Source of the DNA: Piscinibacter defluvii | GTDB taxonomy: Bacteria; Pseudomonadota; Gammaproteobacteria; Burkholderiales; Burkholderiaceae_C | Assembly (NCBI RefSeq): GCF_004011805.1 | Contig: NZ_RCHJ01000004.1 | Coordinates: forward strand, 434,001-498,000 | Length of the DNA: 64,000 nucleotides | Direction: 5' to 3' | In this document: positions 7,333 to 16,081 of the stretch, in pieces | How the letters are laid out: the number at the start of each line of letters is the position of its first letter | Position numbering within the stretch: the stretch's first letter is position 1 | Translations under genes and position numbers: made by a program | Notes under the pieces: generated by a model | Told to the model about the DNA's origin: nothing | Seen by the model: the letters and a program-made list of their open reading frames with translations, nothing else | Database searches by the model: none

Positions 7333-8352
7333 TCAGAAGCGCCAGCGGACGCCGGCCGCCACCGAGGCTCCGCGTGTCTGCCCGCGCACCCGGTCGTCCA
7401 TGCCGACGGCATAGATGTCGGTCACGCTGTCGTACGGGTACAGGTAGGCCGCGCTGACGCTGGTGTGGCGCCGGTCGACCGCCGGGCCCTTGGCGGTGGT
7501 GTGCGCGACCTGCAGGTGCACGTTGCCCGGGCCGAGCGGGGCGATCAGGCCGGCCGCGGCGATCTTGCTGTCCACCTCGAGGCCGGTGTCGTCGGTCTGG
7601 GTGTACTGCGCGAACACGCGCGCCCAGCCGAAGTTGTAGGTCGCGCCGAGCTGCACCGTGGTTTCCTTGATCGGGTCCTCGACCGGGTCGACGACCGAGA
7701 CACGCTGGGCCGCCAGCGAGACCGACAGCAGCCCGCGCGAGACCACCAGGCTGGCGCCGCTGAGGTCGCCGCGCCGGTCGGTCTCGCCCTGGGAGTACAT
7801 CACGTTCAGGGCGACGCCTTCCACCAGGCCCGGCGGCGTCTGGTAGCTCACCGCGCGGTCCCAGTAGAAGTCGCCCTGCACCCCTTCCAGCGTGCCGCTG
7901 GCGAACACATGGCGCACCGCCGGCGAGAACGCCACCGAGTTGCCCAGCGCATTGAAGCGGGTGGTGGCGTCGAACAGGAAGGTCTGCAGTCGGCCGATGC
8001 GCACCGTGCCGTAGTTGCTGCCCACCGAGAAGAAGGCATTGCGCGACAGGTTCGGGTCGTCGTCGTTGCGACCGCCCTTGAAGTCCTGGAAGCGGATGAA
8101 GGACTCGAGCGTGATGCCCGGCGTCCAGCCGCCCTCGAAGCCGTACTTCGCATTGACGCCCGCGAAGCTCGCGGTCATCGAGTTGCTGTTGAACCGATGC
8201 GTGCGCACCTGCCCGCTCGGCTCGAAGCGGCCGTACGAGAAGTCGAACACCCCGTAGACCGAGTAGTCGGCCTGCGCATGCGCCGCCAGCGCGGCGCCGC
8301 CGAGCAGCGCGGCCACGGCGGCACGGCGCAGGATCTTCTTCGAGTGGTTCAT
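7333..8352 (-). CDS. outer-membrane porin, 16-stranded type
   Basis: A 339-residue Gram-negative porin. A signal peptide (1-26, ending AAHAQA) is followed by DYSVYGVFDFSYGRFE, the usual first strand of betaproteobacterial porins. Alternating beta-strand patterns run throughout, and the C-terminus VAAGVRWRF ends in the terminal Phe needed for BAM recognition. Its ribosome site TAGGAAG overlaps the stop codon of the protease gene just upstream (nine bases between genes), so it is almost certainly co-transcribed with the JDVT-CTERM/MrtJ-like pair. It could provide a pore for the surface-exposed heme proteins of this cluster, but substrate specificity cannot be read from sequence. Confidence 0.88.
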   Translation of the reverse strand: MNHSKKILRRAAVAALLGGAALAAHAQADYSVYGVFDFSYGRFEPSGQVRTHRFNSNSMTASFAGVNAKYGFEGGWTPGITLESFIRFQDFKGGRNDDDPNLSRNAFFSVGSNYGTVRIGRLQTFLFDATTRFNALGNSVAFSPAVRHVFASGTLEGVQGDFYWDRAVSYQTPPGLVEGVALNVMYSQGETDRRGDLSGASLVVSRGLLSVSLAAQRVSVVDPVEDPIKETTVQLGATYNFGWARVFAQYTQTDDTGLEVDSKIAAAGLIAPLGPGNVHLQVAHTTAKGPAVDRRHTSVSAAYLYPYDSVTDIYAVGMDDRVRGQTRGASVAAGVRWRF

Positions 8353-8361
8353 CGGTGCTTC

Positions 8362-8802
8362 CTAGCGCAGGACTCGGGGCAGCAGGTCCGCCGCGGCGGC
8401 GGCCAGCCAGAGGGCATTGAAGAACGCGTGCAGCAGCACGGCATCGCGCAGCCGGCGCGTGCGCTGGTACAGCGCGCCGACGAGCAGGGCCGGCAGCGCC
8501 ACCAGCAGCGCCGCCGGGCTCCCGCGCGCGACGGCGTGCAGCAGGCCGAACGCCAGCGCGCAGGCCAGGTTGGCCAGCGCCGGCGCGACGGCGCGGCGCA
8601 GCAGCGCCTCGTGCAGGCCGGCGCGCAGCACCGCTTCCTCGGCCAGCGGCGCCACCACCAGCAGCACGGCCAGGCGCACGCCGGTCGCGCCGTCGACCCA
8701 GGCCACGCCGGCCAGCGCGGCCACCGCCAGCGCGGCCGCGGCGCGCCAGGCGCCGGGCCGCGCGACCGGCGACCGCCGCAGGGCGAGCGCCGCCACGTTC
8801 AC
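8362..8802 (-). CDS. mrtJ: CPBP-family glutamic-type intramembrane protease, MrtJ-like
   Basis: A 146-residue membrane protease of the Abi/CPBP (Rce1-like) family. The three catalytic motifs are in order: EEAVLR at 55-60, FGLLH at 85-89 and HAFFN at 125-129, embedded in four to five hydrophobic helices. The GTG start at 8802 overlaps the stop of the upstream gene as GTGA, so the two are translationally coupled. The upstream gene ends in a JDVT-CTERM-like sorting signal, and the known dedicated protease for that signal is a small glutamic-type CPBP enzyme. I infer this is the cognate processing enzyme that removes the C-terminal helix and basic tail. It acts in the inner membrane. The name rests on family knowledge and adjacency, not on alignment. 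Confidence 0.82.
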   Translation of the reverse strand: MNVAALALRRSPVARPGAWRAAAALAVAALAGVAWVDGATGVRLAVLLVVAPLAEEAVLRAGLHEALLRRAVAPALANLACALAFGLLHAVARGSPAALLVALPALLVGALYQRTRRLRDAVLLHAFFNALWLAAAAADLLPRVLR

Positions 8803-11800
8803 CGCCCGCGCCGCGCGCGGCGGCGCGCCAGCAGCACGGCCGCGGCCAGCAGCACCAGCGCCCACAGCGTCGGATCGACCAGGGTGTCGCCACGCGCGAG
8901 CGAGCAGCCGCCGCCGGAGGACAGGTCGGCCTTCGCCTCGCCGCGGCCGCTGAGCGCCACCTCCACGCTGGCGGGGTCGGCGTCGGCATCGATGCGCAGG
9001 GTGCCGGTCCGCTCGCCCTCGCCGTCGGGCAGGAAGATCACCGACAGCGTGCATTCGCCGCCGGCCGGCAAGGTGAACGGCACGCCGGGGCAGGACTTCG
9101 GCGCCACACGGAACGGACCGCTGACCGCCATGCCGGTGATGCGCAGTGCACCCGAGCCGGTGCTGCGCAGCGTCAGCTCGCCCGGCAGCGACTCGTCGCC
9201 GACACGGGTGGCGTCGAAGGCCAGCGTGTCCAGCGACAGCGTCAGCGTCGGCGCCGGACCGCCGAGACCGGTGCCGCGCAGCGTCAGTGTCGGCGGGGCG
9301 CTGCCGCTGGAGGCGACCTGCACCGTCGCCGTGCGTGCACCGGCGCGGGCCGGCGCGAAGCTCACGTCGACGCGGCAGCTCTGGCCTTCGAACAGCGTCT
9401 GGCCGGCCTGGCAGGTGCCACCGGCCACCGAGAACGAGGCCGCGCCGGTGCCCACGGCATTCAGCAGCGTCAGCGTGACGCCGCCCGGCCCCTGGTTCTG
9501 CAGCGTAGCGGACTGCGCCGCGGAGACCGTGCCGGTGGTCACCTCGCCGAAGTCCAGCGTGCTCAAGGCCGGTTGCCACACCAGCACCGGCACCGCCGCG
9601 AGGCTGCCGCGGCCGCGCAGCGCCACGCTGTGCGGCGAACCGGCCGCGTTGCTGGTCACCTGCAGGGTGCCGGTGAGGTCGGTGCCGGCGCTGGTCGGCG
9701 CGAACGACACCGCCAGGTCACAGCCGGCGCCTGCAGCGATCGTGGCCGGACAGGCCGACGCGTCGACGCCGAAGGCGGTGCCCTGCACCGTGATCGCGCT
9801 GGTCACCAGGTCGGCGGTGCCGGTGTTGTCCAGGCGCACCGTGCGTGCCGGGAAGATGCCGCCGATCGTCTGGGTACCGAAGTCGACGCTCGCCGGGGTC
9901 AGGCTGACCTGCGGCGCCGGCACCGGCACGCCGGTGCCGGCCAGCGCGATCGTGGCCGGGCCGTTGCTGGCGTCGGACTGGATCGTCAGCGAGGCGCTGC
10001 GTGCGCCCAGCACCGTGGGCGCGAAGCTCACGATCAGGCTGCACTGCGCGTTGATGGCCAGCGCGGTGCCGACGCTGCAGGTGCCTGAACGCTGGAACTC
10101 CGCGGCCGCGGCGCCGGACAGCGCGAACGCGCTGAAGTTCAGCGCCAGGTTGCCGGTGTTGCGCACCGTGATCGTCTGCTGCGCCGTGGCGCCGAGCTGC
10201 GTGTCGGGGAAGGCCAGCGACAGCGCGCTCAGCGCGATCCGCCCCTGCGGCGCCGGCGTCGCCGTGCCGGTGATCGTGACGGTCTGCGGGCTGCCCGGCG
10301 CGCCGTGCGTCAGCGTCAGCACGGCATTGCGCGTGCCGGCAGCCGGCGGGTCGAAGCGGATCTCCAGCGTGCAGTTGCTGCCCGCGGCCAGCACGTTGCC
10401 GGCGCTGCAGCGCCCGGCGCCGGCCACCAGGGCGTAGTCGGACGCCTGCGCGCCACTGAAGGCCAGCGCACTGAGCGTCACCGCGCCGGCGCTGCGGTTG
10501 GTCACGATCACCGACGAGCTGGTCGGCGTACCGACCACCGCCGTGGCGGTGACCGTGCTGGCCGACAGGCTGATCGGCAGCAGCGCGCGGCCGCTCAGCT
10601 GACCGCTGGCATCACTGGGTGCCGGGTCGCCCGAGGTGCCGGCGAAGCTGACCGTGAGGGTCGCCTGGCGGTTGCCCTCGCCGCTGCCCAGCACGGGCTG
10701 GAAGCGCCAGGTGATGGTGCAGCTGCCCGCGCCGCCGCCGCTGTCGCCGGGCACGGTGCGCGTGGCGCAGCTCTCGGCGTCGATCTTGAAGTCGTCGGTC
10801 TCGGCGACGCTGTACGTGATGTCGCGCGTGCGGCTGTTGGAGATGGTCAGCTGGCGCGTCTGCGCACCGGTCTCGCCGATCACCGTGTCGGGGAAGGCGA
10901 GCGCCGGGAAGGTGACGACCGGCTCGGGCAGCGCGACGCCGGTGCCGGCCAGGGCAATCGCCTGGGCGCCGTTGGAGGCATCGGAGCTGATCGTCAGCGT
11001 GGCCGTGCGGCTGCCCTCGGCCGTGGGCTGGAACGTGCCGGTGAGGCTGCAGTTGGCCCCGGCCGCCAGCGTCGCGCCGCAGGTCGTGGAGAAAGAGAAG
11101 TCGCCGGCGGCCGCACCGCTGATCGACCCGGCTGCCCCGGGGACGGCGCTGAACACCAGTTCGGCAGCCCCGGTGTTGCTCAGCGTGATGGCCGGCAGCG
11201 CCTTGGGCACGCCGGTCTGCGAGTTGCCGAAGTCGAGCGCGTTGCCGCTGAGCGCGAGCGTCGGCACCGTGCCCGTGCCGGTGAGCGACACGGCCTGCGG
11301 CGAACCGCTGGCGTTGTGCGTGATCGACAGCGTGCCGTCGACCGCGCCGGCCGTCAGCGGCGCGAAGGTGATGGTCAGCACGCAGCTGCCCCCCGGCGCC
11401 AGCGAGTCGCCGGTGTTGCATCCGCTGGCGCGGCTGTAGCCGGTCGGGAAGCTCAGGCCGGTGATCTGCAGGTTGGCGGTGGCTGCGCCGGAGTTGCTGA
11501 TCGTCAGCGCGTCGGTCGTGGTGGTCCCGACCTTGGTGCTGAAGCTCAGCGAGGTGGTCGAGATCTGGAAGATCGGGGTCGGCACGAACCCGGTGCCCTG
11601 GACCACGACGCTGCGGTCCGACGGCTGCGGATTCGACGGACTGACCGTGTTCACCGTGAAGGTGGTCGAGCGCAGGCCGGCGCCCAGCGGCGTGAAGGCC
11701 AGCGTGACGTTGACGGTGCAGGTGGCCGGCGCGGTGGTGGTGGCCGCCGGCACGTTGCCCGCCGAGCAGCCGGTGCCGGTGGCGGAGTGCGACTGGACCG

Positions 11801-12293
11801 CGAACTCCGCGGCGTTGCCCCCGGAGGTGCCGAGCGAGTAGGTGAGCGCGTCCTCGCGGTAGTTGGAGATGGTGAAGGAGAACGAGTCGGTGCTGGTGGT
11901 GCTGACCGCGGTGGACCCGAAGCTCGGCGAGAAAGCGCTCACGGCGCCATCGCGCAGCTGCAGGAAGTAGGCATAGACATCGTCGGCCTCGCCGACCGTG
12001 ATGTTCTGCATCGCGGCGACGCCCTGCGAGGCGCCGGCGGCCTGCACCCGCGTGCGCAGTGCGCTGGCGCTGGACATCCAGGCCTCGCCCAGGCCCAGCA
12101 CGAAGCTGCCGCTGTTGTCGGCCACGCTGGTGGCGATGCTGGGTGGCGTGCCGTGGCAGCCGGAGCAGGTGGCGGTGACCCAGGTCTGCGCCGACGCCGG
12201 CGCCCAGGCCAGCAGCGCGAGCACGGCCAGGAGGCCGGCACCGAGCCGCCGCGCGGCAGAAAGCAGCTTGCTGATCAAGACCGTTCCCTCCAT
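8799..12293 (-). CDS. CxxCH protein with about nine ASH-type repeats and JDVT-CTERM-like sorting tail
   Basis: A 1164-residue exported protein. After a signal peptide (about 1-35) comes a short cytochrome-c-like module with CSGCH at 43-47 and a downstream Met. About nine beta-sandwich repeats of 105-115 residues follow. Each has the choice-of-anchor-D/ASH signatures: LDFG or LAFPDT, TISNTG, a Cys pair with CSL, FAP, ATLTI, and a closing LAGTG. The tail (1127-1164) has GGGCSLARGD, VDPTLWAL, a hydrophobic helix and RRRARRGR, the layout of a JDVT-CTERM sorting signal. ATG 12293 is used. A TTG at 12278 with GGAGG eight bases before it is a good alternative. It lies 50 bases after the OmpA-like gene and overlaps mrtJ by 4 bases. 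Likely a processed, cell-surface heme protein. Confidence 0.85.
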   Translation of the reverse strand: MEGTVLISKLLSAARRLGAGLLAVLALLAWAPASAQTWVTATCSGCHGTPPSIATSVADNSGSFVLGLGEAWMSSASALRTRVQAAGASQGVAAMQNITVGEADDVYAYFLQLRDGAVSAFSPSFGSTAVSTTSTDSFSFTISNYREDALTYSLGTSGGNAAEFAVQSHSATGTGCSAGNVPAATTTAPATCTVNVTLAFTPLGAGLRSTTFTVNTVSPSNPQPSDRSVVVQGTGFVPTPIFQISTTSLSFSTKVGTTTTDALTISNSGAATANLQITGLSFPTGYSRASGCNTGDSLAPGGSCVLTITFAPLTAGAVDGTLSITHNASGSPQAVSLTGTGTVPTLALSGNALDFGNSQTGVPKALPAITLSNTGAAELVFSAVPGAAGSISGAAAGDFSFSTTCGATLAAGANCSLTGTFQPTAEGSRTATLTISSDASNGAQAIALAGTGVALPEPVVTFPALAFPDTVIGETGAQTRQLTISNSRTRDITYSVAETDDFKIDAESCATRTVPGDSGGGAGSCTITWRFQPVLGSGEGNRQATLTVSFAGTSGDPAPSDASGQLSGRALLPISLSASTVTATAVVGTPTSSSVIVTNRSAGAVTLSALAFSGAQASDYALVAGAGRCSAGNVLAAGSNCTLEIRFDPPAAGTRNAVLTLTHGAPGSPQTVTITGTATPAPQGRIALSALSLAFPDTQLGATAQQTITVRNTGNLALNFSAFALSGAAAAEFQRSGTCSVGTALAINAQCSLIVSFAPTVLGARSASLTIQSDASNGPATIALAGTGVPVPAPQVSLTPASVDFGTQTIGGIFPARTVRLDNTGTADLVTSAITVQGTAFGVDASACPATIAAGAGCDLAVSFAPTSAGTDLTGTLQVTSNAAGSPHSVALRGRGSLAAVPVLVWQPALSTLDFGEVTTGTVSAAQSATLQNQGPGGVTLTLLNAVGTGAASFSVAGGTCQAGQTLFEGQSCRVDVSFAPARAGARTATVQVASSGSAPPTLTLRGTGLGGPAPTLTLSLDTLAFDATRVGDESLPGELTLRSTGSGALRITGMAVSGPFRVAPKSCPGVPFTLPAGGECTLSVIFLPDGEGERTGTLRIDADADPASVEVALSGRGEAKADLSSGGGCSLARGDTLVDPTLWALVLLAAAVLLARRRARRGR

Positions 12294-12343
12294 CTCGTTG
12301 TCGCGCCGCCGCGGTCCTGCCGGCGGCGCCTTGGCGTGCTCGA

Positions 12344-13657
12344 TCAGACGCAATCGACGACGCGGAACTCCACCCGCCGGTCGAGCGCATCGCGCTGGTC
12401 GTCGGTGCCCAGGCCGACCAGCGCCTCGCGCGAGCCGACGCCGGTGGCCGTCAGTCGCGTGGTGAGCGCCCGGTTGTTGCGTTCGAGCAGGCGTTGCACG
12501 GCCTCGGCGCGCTGGCGCGAGAGACGCTCGTTGACACTCGCGCTGCCGGTGCGGCTGGTATGGCCGACGATGCGCACGCAGGCGTCGGCCCTTCCGGTCT
12601 GCTGGGCCAGCGACTCGAGCCAGAGCTGGTACTGCTGCGGCAGGTCACCGACCTGGTTGAACGCGGTCTTGCCGGGCTGGAACAGGATCTTCACCGGCAG
12701 CCGCTTCAGTTCCAGGCCGGACTCGACCAGCTTGCCGAAGGCCTGCTTCGCCTCGTCCTTCTGGCCGAGCTGCCAGCTCGTCAGGTACAGGCCGTTGAGC
12801 ACCCGCAGATCGCCCGGATCGGCCAGCACCGAGGCCTCGCGGTAGAGCTTGTTGGCCACCGGGATCTTGCCTTCGCCGTAGGCCATGATGGCCTCGTTGA
12901 CCACCGCCGCGGCCGGCAGGCGCGCCAGGTATTCCGGGTCGGCCGGGTCGCCCGGCATGGTGTTGATCTGGCAGGAGTTGATGTAGCCCTGCACGGTCTT
13001 GTCCTTGTGCCAGGTCGGGCTGTCGGCGTAGTACTTCAACGGCTCGGGGTTGACCGAGTCGACGGTGGCGCGGTCGAGCTGCTTGGCCACCACCTTGCCG
13101 GTGCGCAGGTCGATCAGCGTCAGCCAGACGCGGAAGGCGTCCGGCTTGGTGTCGATCGAGCGCTCCACGTTCACCGGCGTCAGCGTGCCGATCAGCAGCA
13201 GCGGCTTGTCCGCCAGCGCCTGGCGCGTCAGCGGCTTGACCTGCCAGGGCTGGTAGCGCGACTTGATGGTCGACTCGAGCTGCTCGCCCATGCGCACCGT
13301 GCTGACGGTCTGCGCGCCGGTGTTGGCGTCGATCAGCGGGTCGACCACCACCGCACGCGCCTCGGCACCGAGCTGGGCACGTGCCTGCGCGAACAGCTGG
13401 TCGCCGGCCCGCGCGATCGAGTCCTCGAACCTGACCGGCGCCGGGGCGACGAATTCGCGCGCGGGTGCCACCGGCGCGGACGGGGCCGCGGCGTTCGGCG
13501 CAGCGGGCGCGGCCGGGGCCGCCGCAGCGACCCGCGGGGCGGGCGCGGCGGCCGGAGCCTGGACGACCGGGGTCGTGCCGGTGCTGGTGCAGCCGGCCAG
13601 CCAGGCGGCCAGCAGCAGGGTCGGTGGCCAACGACGGCGGGTGGTGGTCGGAATCAT
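12344..13657 (-). CDS. OmpA-family lipoprotein with FlgO/CsgG-like and TPR regions
   Basis: A 437-residue lipoprotein. The lipobox is AWLAGC (Cys23). An Ala/Pro linker (27-70) leads to a domain at about 75-205 resembling FlgO/CsgG-type lipoproteins (AVVVDPLIDANTGAQ; LLLIGTLTPV; WLTLIDLRTGKVVAKQ). A short TPR-like stretch follows at about 255-315. The C-terminal OmpA peptidoglycan-binding domain (about 325-437) shows VRIVGHTSRTGSASVN, LSRQRAEAV and DRRVEFRV. The domain order suggests an envelope scaffold tethered to both outer membrane and peptidoglycan. It lies between the two CxxCH protein genes (39 and 50 base gaps), so it probably anchors or assembles them. The exact FlgO-like assignment is tentative. 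Confidence 0.82.
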   Translation of the reverse strand: MIPTTTRRRWPPTLLLAAWLAGCTSTGTTPVVQAPAAAPAPRVAAAAPAAPAAPNAAAPSAPVAPAREFVAPAPVRFEDSIARAGDQLFAQARAQLGAEARAVVVDPLIDANTGAQTVSTVRMGEQLESTIKSRYQPWQVKPLTRQALADKPLLLIGTLTPVNVERSIDTKPDAFRVWLTLIDLRTGKVVAKQLDRATVDSVNPEPLKYYADSPTWHKDKTVQGYINSCQINTMPGDPADPEYLARLPAAAVVNEAIMAYGEGKIPVANKLYREASVLADPGDLRVLNGLYLTSWQLGQKDEAKQAFGKLVESGLELKRLPVKILFQPGKTAFNQVGDLPQQYQLWLESLAQQTGRADACVRIVGHTSRTGSASVNERLSRQRAEAVQRLLERNNRALTTRLTATGVGSREALVGLGTDDQRDALDRRVEFRVVDCV

Positions 13658-13696
13658 GGTGCGGTGTCCTTCGGTCGTGCGCGCACTGCGGCGCGC

Positions 13697-15952
13697 TCAG
13701 CGTTTCGGATAGGCCGGGTCGGGCAACGGCGCGCTGCAGCCGAGGAAGGTGGTCATCAGCGTCGCCAGCGCCGGATCGGCCGTCACGCGCTCGGCCACGC
13801 GGTCGCGCGAGACCAGCGCGTTGGGCATCGAGGCGTTGCTGTACAGGTCGGCGGTGCCGCCGCAGACATGCGCGGCCGCGCGGGTCGGGTTGAGCACGAT
13901 CGAATCCCAGTCGAAGCGCGCGCCCATCGACACGTGGCAGGTGCGGCAGGAGGCGCCGACCACCTCGCGGTAGAAACGCGCCGCACCGGGGGTCTGCGCC
14001 TCGGCGGCAGACCAGGCCGGCGCGACGTAGTTCTTGTCGAGCGTGGTGCCGCCGCCGGCATACCAGCCCTGGATCAGCCGGCTGGTCGGCGTGTCGGCGC
14101 CCGCCTCGGTGGCCAGCACGAGCTGGTTCAGGTCGTGGATCGCCTTGCTCTGGCGCTCCTCGCCGAGCTTCGGGTCGGACGAGAACAGGTAGTTGCCGGT
14201 GTCGAAGGCCAGGAAGCCCGAGCCGAGGTAGGGCGAGGGGTTGCCCTTCTCCGGGAACTTGCCGTTGTACTGCGAGCCGCCGTGGCAGGCCACGCAGGTG
14301 CCGGGCATGTACTTCTCGCCGCGGCCGTCGAGATTGACCGAGGGCAGCAGCGAGCCGTCGGGCGCGAAGGTCAGGAACTTGGTGAACGGCCGACCGCCGT
14401 TGACGCCGGGCGTGGTGGACCACTCCATCGCCACGCAGGCCACCTCGCGCTCGCCGTTCAGCCCCTTGGCGATCGCGTCGTCGACCTCGGCCTGCGTGCC
14501 GTGCTCCGGGCCCGGGTGGTTGCAGACTACGAAGGCGATGTTGTCCGGCGCCGTGCGCGTGGCACGCATGAAGCGCACCAGGTTCAGGTCCATCTGGTTG
14601 ATGTACTTGGCCGAGACCTCGCGGTTGCCCTCGTCGTAGGGCTTGAACTTGTGCTGGCGCTCCCAGTCGTCCAGCGAGATCGGGTCGATCATGTTGCCCT
14701 GCGCGTCACAGCCGCCCACCGCGCCGATGGCGCGGTAGTACATGCAGGCCGACAGCGGCGTGTCCTTGCCCTTGAAGGCGAGGAACTGGTCAGCGCCCGG
14801 CAGGACGTTGGACTGCACGTCCGGCAGCGGCACGATCATGCGGCCGCGCACGTTGCCGTCCGGCCCGGTGGCGACCATCTTGTCGATGCGCGGCCGGCTG
14901 TTGGGGACGAGGTGCGACAGTTCCACCGGTTCCGCCGCGGAGTAGCCGGCGGCGCCGGGCGCGGGCACGTCCAGCGTGGTGGCATAACCTTCGCACTCCA
15001 CGCGCAGCTTCAGGCTCGCCTGCACCGGCACGGCGGCGTCGAGCGCGTAGTCGCCGAAGCGGTTGACCCGCTGCACGGCACTCAAGGCGCTGCCGTCGGC
15101 CTGCAGCAGCTGCACCGTGGCCGCGCGCTGCAGCGCGAAGTAGTCGTTCTGCGTGCCGCAGACACCACCGTCCTCGAGGCCCACATGGCCGAACAGGCGC
15201 AGGTTGCGCGCCGTGCTCAGCGTCGGCACCACGCGCCGCACACCGGCCTCGGTACCGCCCACCAGGGTGCCGCAGTCGGCAAGCGCCGCGTCCGGCGAGG
15301 TGGCGCAGCGGATCCGGTAGGTGTCGCCGGCGCGCAGCTTGGGCAGGCTGACCTCGCCGGTCAGGTCGCTCAGGCCGCTGAACACGGTGCTGCCGCCGGC
15401 CTCTTCGACCACCTGCACCACCACGTCGGGCTGGTACACCTGCCGCGCCACGGGGGTGCCGCCGCCCGGCGGCACGAAGCGGGTCTGGTTGCCGGCCGCG
15501 TCGCCGCTGATGAAACGCAGGCGCGCGGCGCTGCCGTCGAAATCGGCCACGGCCGGGGCCGTGTGGACCACCGGCGGGCGCACCGGGGCCGCCGTGCCGA
15601 GCGCATCGGTGGACACCGCGTACTGCTGCTCGACGTAGCCGCCGCGCCCGTCGGACACGGTGACATAGGCGAAGTGCAGGCCCGGCCCGTCGGGCAGGGT
15701 CCAGACCGTCTCGTTGGCGTTGCGGTTCTCGATCCGACCCGAGGTCACGCGCCACTGGTACTGCAGCGCGTCCGCTTCGCCGTCGCTGGCCTGCACGCGC
15801 AGATAGGTCTTGTTCGGCCCGCTGTCGCGGTCGTTGCCGGTGCCGCCACCGCAACTGGCCAGCAGCGCCGCCGCCGCGCCGACGCCCGCCAGGGCCACGA
15901 GGCGGCGAGCCCCCAGTGCGCGGGCGGCCTTCAGGTTCGAGAGATTCCCCAT
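13697..15952 (-). CDS. lipoprotein with Ig-like N-terminus and two c-type heme motifs
   Basis: A 751-residue lipoprotein. Lipobox LLASC at Cys34, followed by GGGTGND. Residues about 45-120 read like an Ig/PKD-type domain (LQYQWRVTSGRIENRNANET). A carboxypeptidase-regulatory-like stretch and several Cys-containing segments follow. The C-terminal half carries CVACH at about 553 and CRTCH at about 669, so two covalently bound hemes are expected. GTCVACHGG and FDWDSIVLNP are similar to cytochrome-like proteins found with multiheme peroxidases, but I do not recognise a named family for the whole protein. It is outer-membrane anchored and probably co-transcribed with the OmpA-like gene downstream. 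A role in electron transfer at the cell surface is inferred. Confidence 0.8.
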   Translation of the reverse strand: MGNLSNLKAARALGARRLVALAGVGAAAALLASCGGGTGNDRDSGPNKTYLRVQASDGEADALQYQWRVTSGRIENRNANETVWTLPDGPGLHFAYVTVSDGRGGYVEQQYAVSTDALGTAAPVRPPVVHTAPAVADFDGSAARLRFISGDAAGNQTRFVPPGGGTPVARQVYQPDVVVQVVEEAGGSTVFSGLSDLTGEVSLPKLRAGDTYRIRCATSPDAALADCGTLVGGTEAGVRRVVPTLSTARNLRLFGHVGLEDGGVCGTQNDYFALQRAATVQLLQADGSALSAVQRVNRFGDYALDAAVPVQASLKLRVECEGYATTLDVPAPGAAGYSAAEPVELSHLVPNSRPRIDKMVATGPDGNVRGRMIVPLPDVQSNVLPGADQFLAFKGKDTPLSACMYYRAIGAVGGCDAQGNMIDPISLDDWERQHKFKPYDEGNREVSAKYINQMDLNLVRFMRATRTAPDNIAFVVCNHPGPEHGTQAEVDDAIAKGLNGEREVACVAMEWSTTPGVNGGRPFTKFLTFAPDGSLLPSVNLDGRGEKYMPGTCVACHGGSQYNGKFPEKGNPSPYLGSGFLAFDTGNYLFSSDPKLGEERQSKAIHDLNQLVLATEAGADTPTSRLIQGWYAGGGTTLDKNYVAPAWSAAEAQTPGAARFYREVVGASCRTCHVSMGARFDWDSIVLNPTRAAAHVCGGTADLYSNASMPNALVSRDRVAERVTADPALATLMTTFLGCSAPLPDPAYPKR

Positions 15953-16081
15953 ACGACGACCCGGATGCGCTGTCCTTGAGGTCGGTCATGGTAGTTGCGC
16001 GATCACCCTCGGACACCCCCAATGTTGGCGGTACGCGTCGCAGGGTTTCCCGGCATAAGCGCGGCCCCGCTGCGCCGACGC

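Noticed and set aside
7465-10437. Plus-strand open frame of 990 codons opposite the porin, protease and ASH-repeat genes
   Set aside because: The translation is a mirror of repeat DNA and has no motif; the minus strand gives signal peptides, repeats and catalytic residues.
12494-15979. Plus-strand open frame of 1161 codons opposite the OmpA-like and di-heme genes
   Set aside because: Low-complexity His/Arg/Ala/Gly-rich translation with no domain, opposite genes with clear motifs on the other strand.
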